Source of the DNA: Candidatus Melainabacteria bacterium
GTDB taxonomy: Bacteria > Cyanobacteriota > Vampirovibrionia > Vampirovibrionales > JAJTHC01
DNA length: 22,662 nt
Assembly: GCA_026389055.1 (NCBI GenBank)
Contig: JAPLIO010000189.1
Span: 1-22,662 of the forward strand
Reading direction: 5' to 3'
The notes under the pieces were generated by a model that saw only the letters and a program-made list of their open reading frames with translations, ran no database searches and had not been told where the DNA came from. The number at the start of each line of letters is the position of its first letter. Position 1 is the stretch's first letter. Positions 8,195 through 15,604 of the stretch are shown here, piece by piece. The translations under genes and the position numbers were made by a program.

Positions 8195-9445
8195 ATGAAC
8201 TTAAAACAACGTGTTGTTATTACGGGCATGGGTGCTATTAGCCCCATTGGGTCTTCATTAGAAGCCATTTGGGCTAGCGTCATGGCCAGCAAAAGTGGTA
8301 TTGGCATGATAGAAAATATCTCCGAAGACCAACGGACTTGCTTAATTGGCGGAGAAGTTAAAGACTTTGACACGGCTGATTATATGGATAAAAAAGAAGC
8401 TAAACGCATGGATAGATTCACCCATTTCGGGATTGCCGCTTCCAAGTTAGCGTTTGCAGATTCTGGGCTTGAAGGCACCATTGATAAAAATAGATTAGGC
8501 GTGGTAATTGGTAGTGGTGCTGGTGGGTTAGCCAGTATTGAAGGACAAGTTATTAACTGTATTGAAAAAGGGTTTAACCGTTGTAGCCCATTTTTAGTGC
8601 CAATGATGATACCTGATATGGCGGCTGGTCGTGTGTCTATCGCATTAGGTGCTAAAGGAGCCAACATGGCGTTGGTAACCGCTTGTGCTACAGGAACTGA
8701 TTGCATTGGGCAAGCCATGCGAATGATTCAATTAGGCGAATGTGATGCCGTTGTTGCTGGTGGGGCAGAAGCCCCTATCAATGCACTTTCAGTAGCTGGG
8801 TTTGCGGCTGCTAGGGCATTGACGGCACAAAAAACGAATCCTGAAAAAGCGAGCAGACCGTTTGATAAAGACCGTGATGGCTTTGTTATTGCTGAAGGGT
8901 CAGGTATTTTAATTTTAGAATCCCTTGACCATGCCCAAGCCAGAGGGGCAAAAATTTACGCCGAAGTCGTCGGTTACGGTCGCTCTTCGGATGCTCATGA
9001 TATTGTCATGCCTCATCCACGGGGTGAAGGAGCTGCCGCTGCCATGGTTGCTGCCCTACGGTGTGCTAATTTGAAGCCTGAAGAAGTGGGTTACATTAAC
9101 GCCCATGGTACCTCAACCCCACTAGGCGATGTGGCTGAAACCATGGCGATTAAACACGTTTTTGGGGACTATGCCAAAAATGGCTTGCTGGTTTCTTCAA
9201 CCAAAAGTATGCACGGGCATATGTTGGGGGCTACAGGTTCTTTTGAAGCTTTGCTTTGCGTATTAGCCTTGCAACGTCAAATTGTACCGCCTACCATCAA
9301 TTTAGATTGCCCTGGTGAAGGGTGTGATTTAGATTATGTTGCTAATACTGCCAGACCCGTTCAAAATTTAGACTACACGATGTCTAATTCATTCGGGTTT
9401 GGTGGGCATAATGCCAGTATTATCCTAAAGCGGTGGGCTGAGTAG
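8195..9445 (+). CDS. fabF: 3-oxoacyl-ACP synthase II
   Basis: Elongation condensing enzyme of type II fatty-acid synthesis. Cys164 in VTACATGTD, His304 in INAHGTSTPLGD and His342 in SMHGHMLGATGS form the Cys-His-His centre, with Lys337 nearby. 416 residues, normal length. The ATG at 8195 has a GGAA element about 11 nt upstream. The 240-bp gap from acpP holds the large hairpin at 7975-8032. It ends 12 bp from the converging minus-strand prepilin gene. Confidence 0.95.
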   Translation: MNLKQRVVITGMGAISPIGSSLEAIWASVMASKSGIGMIENISEDQRTCLIGGEVKDFDTADYMDKKEAKRMDRFTHFGIAASKLAFADSGLEGTIDKNRLGVVIGSGAGGLASIEGQVINCIEKGFNRCSPFLVPMMIPDMAAGRVSIALGAKGANMALVTACATGTDCIGQAMRMIQLGECDAVVAGGAEAPINALSVAGFAAARALTAQKTNPEKASRPFDKDRDGFVIAEGSGILILESLDHAQARGAKIYAEVVGYGRSSDAHDIVMPHPRGEGAAAAMVAALRCANLKPEEVGYINAHGTSTPLGDVAETMAIKHVFGDYAKNGLLVSSTKSMHGHMLGATGSFEALLCVLALQRQIVPPTINLDCPGEGCDLDYVANTARPVQNLDYTMSNSFGFGGHNASIILKRWAE

Positions 9446-9457
9446 TTCAGAAGCAGG

Positions 9458-10202
9458 TTAGTTTAACCCCATCAACGTGTTAAACCCTGAAACGTAAGGA
9501 TCGCCTGATTGAATATAAGGAATACACTGACCTGGGTTAATCCGCTTACCTTCTTGTGTGATGATTGCTTGAGAAAGATTACAACTGAGTGCATTAAAAT
9601 TGACGGTTGGACCAATATAACTGAAAGATGTTTGATTGGCATCTACCAATATTGCGAATCCGACAGAATTCTGTGGATTATAGGTTATAGCATGTACAAA
9701 CTTTATTTTAGAGCCGTTCGGCATTACCCATCGTCCATTGTGTTTATTATGGTAATCATCCCCCCAAGGTAGACCACCACCGTTAGTGGTGCAACCTATT
9801 GAAGTGTAATCTGTTGTTAAACACTGCCTTACGGCATTGAGTTTTTGAGTAAAATAATTCGTGATACTGCCTGCCCCATTTTCATTGACTACATCCCATG
9901 TCGTGATGTTCTCAAAATCACCGTTTAGCACACCTGCACTGATGATACTAGTGAGTGCTTGGAAATCTTCTTTAAACACCGCCTTCTTTTTTGCTTGTTG
10001 AACAGAAGTTATAATACTAGGAACAGTTAGCCCTGCAATTAACCCTAAAACGGCTAAGCTAACCAATAATTCAGAGAGGGTAAAGCCTTTAAGCTTTTGC
10101 TTGACTGCTTGACTGCTTGACTGCTTGACTGCTTGACTGCTTGACTGCTTGACTGCTTGACTGCTTGACTGCTTGACTGCTTGACTGCTTTAAAACTAAC
10201 AT
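9458..10202 (-). CDS. Prepilin-like protein, phase-OFF by 8-bp repeat
   Basis: Codes for a type IV pilin or pseudopilin-like protein. K-G-F-T-L-S-E-L-L followed by a hydrophobic helix (VSLAVLGLIAGLTVPS) is a prepilin-peptidase site plus assembly helix; the roughly 180-residue globular part contains GRWVMPNG and several Cys. The best start is ATG 10202, with AAAGGG 7 nt upstream and an in-frame GTG two codons earlier. Between it and the cleavage site lie 11 units of an 8-bp repeat. In the present sequence the ATG frame runs through the repeat and stops at TAA 10091-10089, while the pilin frame is closed upstream by TAG 10198-10196 and has no start codon until a TTG inside the helix (10066). 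The gene is therefore out of frame here. Unit counts of 9, 12 or 15 would restore a leader of about 33-50 residues. Confidence 0.7.
10099..10190. repeat. 8-bp microsatellite (TTGACTGC)11 in prepilin leader
   Basis: Eleven perfect head-to-tail copies of TTGACTGC (10101-10188), with partial units on both sides. On the coding minus strand the unit is GCAGTCAA. Three units (24 bp) encode the cycle K-Q-S-S-S-Q-A-V, identical in all three frames and without stops. Because 8 is not a multiple of 3, each unit gained or lost shifts the downstream frame. Confidence 0.95.
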
Positions 10203-10396
10203 AAACACGCCCTTTTTTCAATGAGATTTGTAAGAATAAAGAAGGTTATAGTATATAGTAGTAGTATCGGTAGTAGGATGATAAACTTTAGAGCATACAG
10301 AAAACAGAGGAAAAACCACCTCTTTTACCTTTCATACAGAGCCGTCTCTTGACTAGGGGCTTTGCTTTCGTTATGGTTACTGTAGTTCAATGTTTT

Positions 10397-10470
10397 GCGT
10401 TCGTAGCTCAGTTGGATAGAGTATCGGCCTCCGAAGCCGAGGGTCGCGCGTTCGAATCGCGCCGAGCGCA
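10397..10470 (+). tRNA. tRNA-Arg, anticodon CCG
   Basis: 74-nt cloverleaf. Acceptor GCGTTCG pairs with CGAGCGC (one G-U); D stem GCTC/GAGT; anticodon stem TCGGC/GCCGA with loop CTCCGAA giving anticodon CCG (reads CGG, Arg); T stem GCGCG/CGCGC with loop TTCGAAT; discriminator A. The 3' CCA is not encoded. It stands alone between the minus-strand prepilin gene and hppA. A T-run (ATTATTTTTT) follows immediately. Confidence 0.96.
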
Positions 10471-10646
10471 ATTATTTTTTAAGGTTTAAGCCGCTTTTCT
10501 GTAAAAAAACAAAATTACACCGTTTTGGCTATTGTCCTTTTGCTTTGTTTGGGGTTAGATAGAGGGGATTCTAACTTTTTGTGCAAAGTTTAATGATTTA
10601 TTTTTACGCGTTAATCCAAATGAAAACGAGATAGGAACTCAAACAC

Positions 10647-10756
10647 GCATGGAGCAATTACTGATTTATTTTACGCTAGGTTGTGCGATATTAAGTGAAG
10701 CTGTAGAAAGAAGCAAGGAGCAATTACTGATTTATTTTACGCTAGGGTGTGCTTTC
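10647..10756 (+). repeat. 66-bp-period duplication of the hppA 5' end
   Basis: The 5' coding segment 10651-10680 recurs exactly at 10717-10746. Including flanks (GCATGG against GCAAGG, and GGTTGTGC against GGGTGTGC), 38 of 40 positions match. The first copy carries the ATG; the second has AAG at that place. The protein begins with two copies of EQLLIYFTLGCA, the second leading into the normal first membrane segment. Confidence 0.9.
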
Positions 10757-12844
10757 TTAGCCATTTTGTACGGTATTTTTACCCGTAGCAACATTCTAGC
10801 CCTTCCCGCTGGTACTGAAAAAATGCAAGAAATTGCGGCTGCCATTGAAGAAGGTGCAAAAGCTTACATGAACCGTCAGTACACCACCATTGGTGTTACC
10901 GCCGTTATTTTAGCCATTGTTCTATTTATGGCTTACTTTTTTGTAAAAGGTACAGTATACGCCAGTTTTATGACGGGTGGCTTCTTGCTGGGTGCCGTAC
11001 TTTCAGCCATTGCTGGTTATGTAGGGATGTTCGTTTCTGTTAAAGCCAACGTGCGTACCGCTGAAGCCGCTAGAAGCGGTATGGCAGCAGCCCTAAGCGT
11101 TGCCTTCAAAGGCGGTGCCATTACAGGGATGCTAGTAGTGGGCTTAGCCTTAGCGGGTGTTACCTTGTTCTACCTAATGGTTCGTTCCGACGCTTCCATG
11201 ATTCCAACCTTGGCTGGCGTTGCGTTTGGTTCCAGTTTGATTTCCGTATTTGCCAGATTGGGCGGCGGTATTTTCACTAAAGCGGCAGACGTTGGAGCCG
11301 ATTTAGTGGGTAAGCTTGAAGCGGGTATTCCTGAAGATGACCCTAGAAACCCTGGTGTTATTGCTGATAACGTAGGCGATAATGTGGGCGATTGTGCGGG
11401 TATGGCAGCGGATTTATTTGAAACCTACGCCGTAACGATTGTAGCTGCTATGCTACTGGGGCATTTATTATTCGCTGGTAATGCCTTGGCGATTCTTTAC
11501 CCCTTAGTATTGGGTGGTATTTCAATTATTACCTCTATTATTGGTACGTACTTTGTTAAAGTTGGTGCAGATAACAACCCAATGAAAGCGTTATATAAAG
11601 GGCTTTATGTAGCGGTTGCTCTTTCTGTTATCGCTATTTTTATTGTTACAAACACGTTATTCCCTAATGGGTTAACGGAAGGTGCCTTAACCCTTTCCAA
11701 GTGGAGCTTAAACATCTCTGCGATGGTTGGTATTTTTGTAACCATTGGGTCTGTTTTAATTACGGATTATTACACTTCTACTGAATATGGGCCTGTACGT
11801 TATGTAGCGAAAGCTTGTGAAACCGGGCATGGTACCAACATTATTGCTGGTTTAGCCGTTGGAATGAAAGCCACTGCTTTACCTGTTATCTTAATTTGTA
11901 TTGGTATTTTAGCCTCCTTCTTAACAGGTGGATTGTATGGTGTTGGTATCGCTGCGGTTGCCATGTTATCCATGGCGGGTATCGTTATCGCCTTGGATGC
12001 CTTTGGTCCGATTACCGATAACGCTGGTGGTATTGCTGAAATGGCGGAGATGCCTCCAGAAGTGCGTCAAATTACGGACCCACTTGATGCGGTTGGTAAC
12101 ACCACCAAAGCCGTTACCAAAGGCTATGCCATTGGGTCTGCTGGGTTGGCTGCTATCGTGTTGTTTTCTTCCTATGTGATGGATTTAAACAATGCTGCCT
12201 TAGCACCTTCCCCTATCGCCAATAGGGAATCACTCAAGGCCTTGTTTAGCTTATCTGATCCGTTTGTATTGGTTGGCTTGTTTATTGGTGGCTTGGTGCC
12301 TTACTTATTCGGTGCATTCGCCATGGAAGCAGTGGGTAAAGCCGCTGGTTCGGTTGTGGAAGAAGTTCGTCGTCAGTTTAAAGAAATGCCTGGCATTATG
12401 TTAGGTACTCAAAAACCTGATTACGCTAAATGCGTCGATATCGTAACGGCTTCAGCCCTAAAAGAAATGATGCTACCTGCTGTATTGCCCGTATTAGTAC
12501 CCATTTTATTATTGGTATTAGGCAAACAAATGGATGTAAACCAATACGCCGCCGTTAACCAATACGCCGCCGTTAAAATGATTGGTGGTTTGCTGGTTGG
12601 TTCTATTGTTACTGGGTTGTTTGTGGGTATTTCCATGACAAGCGGTGGCGGTGCTTGGGATAACGCCAAAAAGTACATCGAAGATGGCAACCACGGTGGT
12701 AAAGGCTCCTTTGCTCACCAAGCGGCTGTAACGGGTGATACCGTTGGCGACCCTTACAAAGATACCGCTGGGCCGGCTATTAACCCCGTTATCAAAATCT
12801 TGAACTTGGTAGCCTTGTTGCTAGTACCGTTCCTGGTTAGTTAA
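10649..12844 (+). CDS. hppA: Membrane proton-pumping pyrophosphatase, K+-independent type
   Basis: Integral membrane enzyme coupling PPi hydrolysis to H+ translocation. Core motifs: DVGADLVGKLEAGIPEDDPRN, VIADNVGDNVGDCAGMAADL, FGPITDNAGGIAEMAEMP and, near the end, GDTVGDPYKDTAGPAINP. The segment GNTTKAVTKGYAIGSA has Lys487 and Thr490 at the positions that separate K+-independent (Lys/Thr) from K+-dependent (Ala/Gly) enzymes. 731 residues with about 16 hydrophobic segments. Two in-frame tandem duplications are present: 66-bp-spaced copies at the N-terminus (about 22 extra residues) and a 2 x 18-bp repeat encoding NQYAAV twice. AGGA lies about 12 nt before the ATG. A terminator follows, so it appears monocistronic. 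Confidence 0.95.
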   Translation: MEQLLIYFTLGCAILSEAVERSKEQLLIYFTLGCAFLAILYGIFTRSNILALPAGTEKMQEIAAAIEEGAKAYMNRQYTTIGVTAVILAIVLFMAYFFVKGTVYASFMTGGFLLGAVLSAIAGYVGMFVSVKANVRTAEAARSGMAAALSVAFKGGAITGMLVVGLALAGVTLFYLMVRSDASMIPTLAGVAFGSSLISVFARLGGGIFTKAADVGADLVGKLEAGIPEDDPRNPGVIADNVGDNVGDCAGMAADLFETYAVTIVAAMLLGHLLFAGNALAILYPLVLGGISIITSIIGTYFVKVGADNNPMKALYKGLYVAVALSVIAIFIVTNTLFPNGLTEGALTLSKWSLNISAMVGIFVTIGSVLITDYYTSTEYGPVRYVAKACETGHGTNIIAGLAVGMKATALPVILICIGILASFLTGGLYGVGIAAVAMLSMAGIVIALDAFGPITDNAGGIAEMAEMPPEVRQITDPLDAVGNTTKAVTKGYAIGSAGLAAIVLFSSYVMDLNNAALAPSPIANRESLKALFSLSDPFVLVGLFIGGLVPYLFGAFAMEAVGKAAGSVVEEVRRQFKEMPGIMLGTQKPDYAKCVDIVTASALKEMMLPAVLPVLVPILLLVLGKQMDVNQYAAVNQYAAVKMIGGLLVGSIVTGLFVGISMTSGGGAWDNAKKYIEDGNHGGKGSFAHQAAVTGDTVGDPYKDTAGPAINPVIKILNLVALLLVPFLVS
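12539..12574 (+). repeat. 2 x 18-bp perfect tandem repeat inside hppA
   Basis: AACCAATACGCCGCCGTT occurs twice in direct succession, in frame, encoding NQYAAV-NQYAAV in a loop between membrane segments at residues 631-642. The reading frame is preserved and no catalytic motif is affected. Confidence 0.92.
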
Positions 12845-12856
12845 TTCTTAAATGCG

Positions 12857-12907
12857 GAACCAGTGGAAGTCTTTAATAAAGTGTCTTCCACTGGATTCTG
12901 TTTTTTT
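12857..12907 (+). terminator. Rho-independent terminator of hppA
   Basis: CCAGTGGAAG (12860-12869) and CTTCCACTGG (12885-12894) form a perfect 10-bp stem around a 15-nt loop, extendable by GAA/TTC with one bulge, followed by seven T (12901-12907). It starts 13 bp past the hppA stop and separates it from the next gene. Confidence 0.88.
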
Positions 12908-12939
12908 CGTTTGTTGTAGAGAAGAAAGAACTATCATCT

Positions 12940-13608
12940 ATGTTTTACGCCACTTATCAACAGCAACAAACTGCTTCTGTACCCTCTAACCCCGCTATTT
13001 CTTCGCTTTTTTCTGAAGAACCTCCCTTGGGCAACTGGCCCGCTAGTTTTGAAGAATCCTTTCAAGGGTTAAACGCTGCCGTTGTGGCACAATGGCAAGT
13101 AAGCGTTACAGGGCAGGTAGAAACCCCCTTACAACTTTCTTATGCTCAATTAAAGTTATTGCCCCAATCATTCCAAGTCCGCCGAATTGTTTCTAAACAC
13201 GGCTGGAGCTTCCGCAGTGAATGGAGTGGCGTGGCGTTTAAAGAACTCTTTCAACGTAGCAACCCACAAGCCAGTGCAAAATATGTACAAATCACCAATG
13301 CTAATGGGTCTCATCGGTATTTCCAATTAGAAGATTGTCTGAAATCAGAAGCACTTTTGGTGTTGCATGATGGTCCTGCACCTCTTTCAGCTTGGCATGG
13401 TGGGCCTATCCGCTGGATGAGTTTCCATCGTTGGTTTGAATCAGGCTTAGGGCAAGTAACCGAAATTACCTTATTGAGCAAACTGCCTTCAGGTACTACT
13501 TGGGAAGCATTAAACACGGAAACCCTTATTCAGCCTTGCAAAATTTATTGTTATGATTTAAAAGCCCAAAAAACCATTGAAAAAGCTGGCGAAGTTAAAA
13601 CGTTTTAA
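12940..13608 (+). CDS. Oxidoreductase molybdopterin-binding-fold protein lacking the Mo-ligand Cys
   Basis: 222 residues. From about residue 51 the sequence follows the sulfite-oxidase/MsrP-type fold: WQVSVTGQVETPLQLSYAQLK, then RRIVSKHGWSFRSEWSGVAF (81-100), and HGGPIRWMSFHRWF (153-166). In characterised members the pattern is I-x-C-x3-W-S, with the Cys binding molybdenum. Here the equivalent residue is Ser85, four residues before Trp89. The segment after HGGP also lacks the usual YGxKSxKW residues. There is no signal peptide, so it should be cytoplasmic. It may be a non-catalytic relative or use Ser as metal ligand. It follows the hppA terminator and is probably co-transcribed with the next three genes. 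Confidence 0.68.
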   Translation: MFYATYQQQQTASVPSNPAISSLFSEEPPLGNWPASFEESFQGLNAAVVAQWQVSVTGQVETPLQLSYAQLKLLPQSFQVRRIVSKHGWSFRSEWSGVAFKELFQRSNPQASAKYVQITNANGSHRYFQLEDCLKSEALLVLHDGPAPLSAWHGGPIRWMSFHRWFESGLGQVTEITLLSKLPSGTTWEALNTETLIQPCKIYCYDLKAQKTIEKAGEVKTF

Positions 13609-13634
13609 TAGAAGTTAGGGTGGTAAATAACATC

Positions 13635-14006
13635 ATGGCAAAATCAATTAACTGGGGTTCTTCTTTTTTGGCAACCGTTCAAAATGAACCTGAAAATACG
13701 CCCTTTCTCGCCTTGCGGCTGGGTACATTGTATTATGATAACCAATACTGGGTGCCAGATGAAGTAGTGGATATCCGAGTAAATCATGAAATTGTTCGGC
13801 AAGGCAAGGTGATTGCTCCTGTAAGGCTTTCGGCAGTGAAAGACCTGACCACGGAAGAGTTTACTAAGCTCAAGCCTTCCTTGCAAACAGTTGATGCCAT
13901 TACCCAGTTTCTGCAAAGTACCTATCAACCCGAACAACCCGTTACGCCTGAAACAATTGTTACTTTGGTAGAATATATCAATCTTGCCTTACCAGCCACT
14001 CTTTAA
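13635..14006 (+). CDS. Small unknown protein upstream of gatA
   Basis: 123 residues from ATG 13635, with AGGGTGG about 11 nt upstream; a GTG at 13620 would add five residues. No confident family. The middle (TLYYDNQYWVPDEVVDIRVN, then VRQGKVIAPVRLSAVKDLTTEEF) is beta-rich and recalls small PUA/ASCH-type folds, which often bind RNA, but this is only an impression. It sits where gatC often precedes gatA, but length and sequence are not those of GatC. No signal peptide or membrane segment. It lies 26 bp after the Mo-fold gene and 38 bp before gatA. Confidence 0.6.
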   Translation: MAKSINWGSSFLATVQNEPENTPFLALRLGTLYYDNQYWVPDEVVDIRVNHEIVRQGKVIAPVRLSAVKDLTTEEFTKLKPSLQTVDAITQFLQSTYQPEQPVTPETIVTLVEYINLALPATL

Positions 14007-14044
14007 TTTTGTTAAAACGCTTTCAATAGAAGGATTACACAACC

Positions 14045-15580
14045 ATGATGATGATGACCACGAACACGCCGTTCCTCAATCAATCTGCTTTAGCCGTTCA
14101 TCAAGCCATTCAATCAGGCGAAACGACCGCCGTTTCTGTGTTGGATGCCACTTATGTCCATATTGAAGCCCATGAAGCCCAAGTAGGAGCCTTCTTAAGC
14201 TTAACCAAAGACCTTGCTTACGACTATGCAACAGAGGTTGATAAAAAAGTAAAAGCAGGTGAAAAACTACCCTTATTAGCAGGCGTGCCAATCGCTGTGA
14301 AAGATAATATTTCCGTTCAAGGGGCGAAAACCACTTGTGGTAGTAAAATTTTAGAAACCTATGTGGCACCGTATGATGCTACTGTCGTAAAACAATTAAA
14401 AGACCGTGGCATGCCGATTATAGGTAAAACCAACTTAGATGAATTTGCCATGGGCAGTTCCACCGAAAACAGTGCCTTCCAGCTAACCCATAACCCATGG
14501 AATTTAAACAAAGTACCTGGGGGCAGTTCTGGCGGTTCAGCCGCTTGCGTTTCAGCAGGGATGGTTTCACTTAGCTTGGGTAGCGATACAGGGGGGTCTG
14601 TTCGGCAGCCAGCTTCTTTATGTGGTTTGGTGGGGTTAAAGCCTACCTATGGCTTAGTTTCCAGATTTGGTTTAGTGGCTTACGCCAGCAGTTTAGACCA
14701 AATATCGCCCTTTGGTAGAAGCGTAGCCGATGTAGCGGCTTTGCTAGATGTGATTGCGGGGCATGATGCTAACGACATGACTTCTGCCCAGTTTAAGCCT
14801 GAAACACCGTACCTAAATAGTGCTAACCCAGAGGCTTTACCTCAACGCTTAGGTGGTAAGAAATTGAAAGTCGGCATCATTGCCGAACTTAACGGTGAAG
14901 GGATGGATGCCAGCGTTCAACAGGCATTTCAGCAATCAGTCAAGTTATTTGAAGCCCAAGGGGCTGAAGTAGTTACGCTGAGCATTGGGGGTATTCGGGA
15001 AATGATGGCGGCGTATTACATTATTGCCCCAGCAGAAGCTAGTTCTAATTTGGCACGGTTTGATGGTATTCGCTACGGTGTACGCACCAAGGAAAAAGTA
15101 GAAAACGTCTATGATTTATTCCGTAAGAACCGGTCTGAAGGATTTGGGGCGGAAGTAAAACGTCGGATTTTGTTGGGCACCTTCGCCTTGAGTTCGGGGT
15201 ATTACGATGCTTATTATGGTAAGGCTCAAGCGGCACGTCGGTTATTGGTAGCGGAATTTGAAAAGGCTTGGCAACAAGTGGATGTGCTAATTTGCCCAAC
15301 TTCGCCTACCACGGCGTTTGATATTGGGGCGAAAACGGACGACCCTATTACCATGTATCTAAGTGATGTAGCCACCATTCCTATTAACTTAGCGGGTATT
15401 CCTGCCCTAAGTTTGCCTTGTGGCTTCGATGAGTATCACTTACCCATTGGCTTACAAATTATGGCACCGAAATTTGCAGAAACCACCCTGTTGGGGGTTG
15501 CCAGCTTGTTTGAAGATGCGATAGGATTAAAGAATCTGATTCCATCCGCATTTAAATCTACTGGGGTTTGTCCTGTATAA
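14045..15580 (+). CDS. gatA: Asp-tRNA(Asn)/Glu-tRNA(Gln) amidotransferase subunit A
   Basis: Glutaminase subunit of the GatCAB complex, which amidates Glu-tRNA(Gln) and/or Asp-tRNA(Asn). The amidase-signature Ser-Ser-Lys triad is visible with the spacing of the family: Lys86 (VKDN), Ser161 (PGGSSGGSA) and nucleophile Ser185 (DTGGSVRQP). 511 residues, slightly above the usual 480-490. The start is a fourfold ATG run, so up to three extra Met may be present; AAGGA lies about 10 nt upstream. gatB and gatC are not in the window. Confidence 0.95.
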   Translation: MMMMTTNTPFLNQSALAVHQAIQSGETTAVSVLDATYVHIEAHEAQVGAFLSLTKDLAYDYATEVDKKVKAGEKLPLLAGVPIAVKDNISVQGAKTTCGSKILETYVAPYDATVVKQLKDRGMPIIGKTNLDEFAMGSSTENSAFQLTHNPWNLNKVPGGSSGGSAACVSAGMVSLSLGSDTGGSVRQPASLCGLVGLKPTYGLVSRFGLVAYASSLDQISPFGRSVADVAALLDVIAGHDANDMTSAQFKPETPYLNSANPEALPQRLGGKKLKVGIIAELNGEGMDASVQQAFQQSVKLFEAQGAEVVTLSIGGIREMMAAYYIIAPAEASSNLARFDGIRYGVRTKEKVENVYDLFRKNRSEGFGAEVKRRILLGTFALSSGYYDAYYGKAQAARRLLVAEFEKAWQQVDVLICPTSPTTAFDIGAKTDDPITMYLSDVATIPINLAGIPALSLPCGFDEYHLPIGLQIMAPKFAETTLLGVASLFEDAIGLKNLIPSAFKSTGVCPV

Positions 15581-15604
15581 AAAGTAAAAGAAGGAGAAAG
15601 CAAG

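Noticed and set aside
10101..10186. Tandem -35 elements (TTGACT) on the plus strand
   Set aside because: The unit contains a -35-like hexamer, but no -10-like hexamer sits 16-18 bp after the last copy; the coding-leader reading explains the array better.
10099..10190. CRISPR array
   Set aside because: Units are 8 bp, contiguous and without spacers; it is a microsatellite. The same applies to 16896-16993.
13635..14006. GatC
   Set aside because: Position before gatA suggests it, but length and sequence do not fit GatC.
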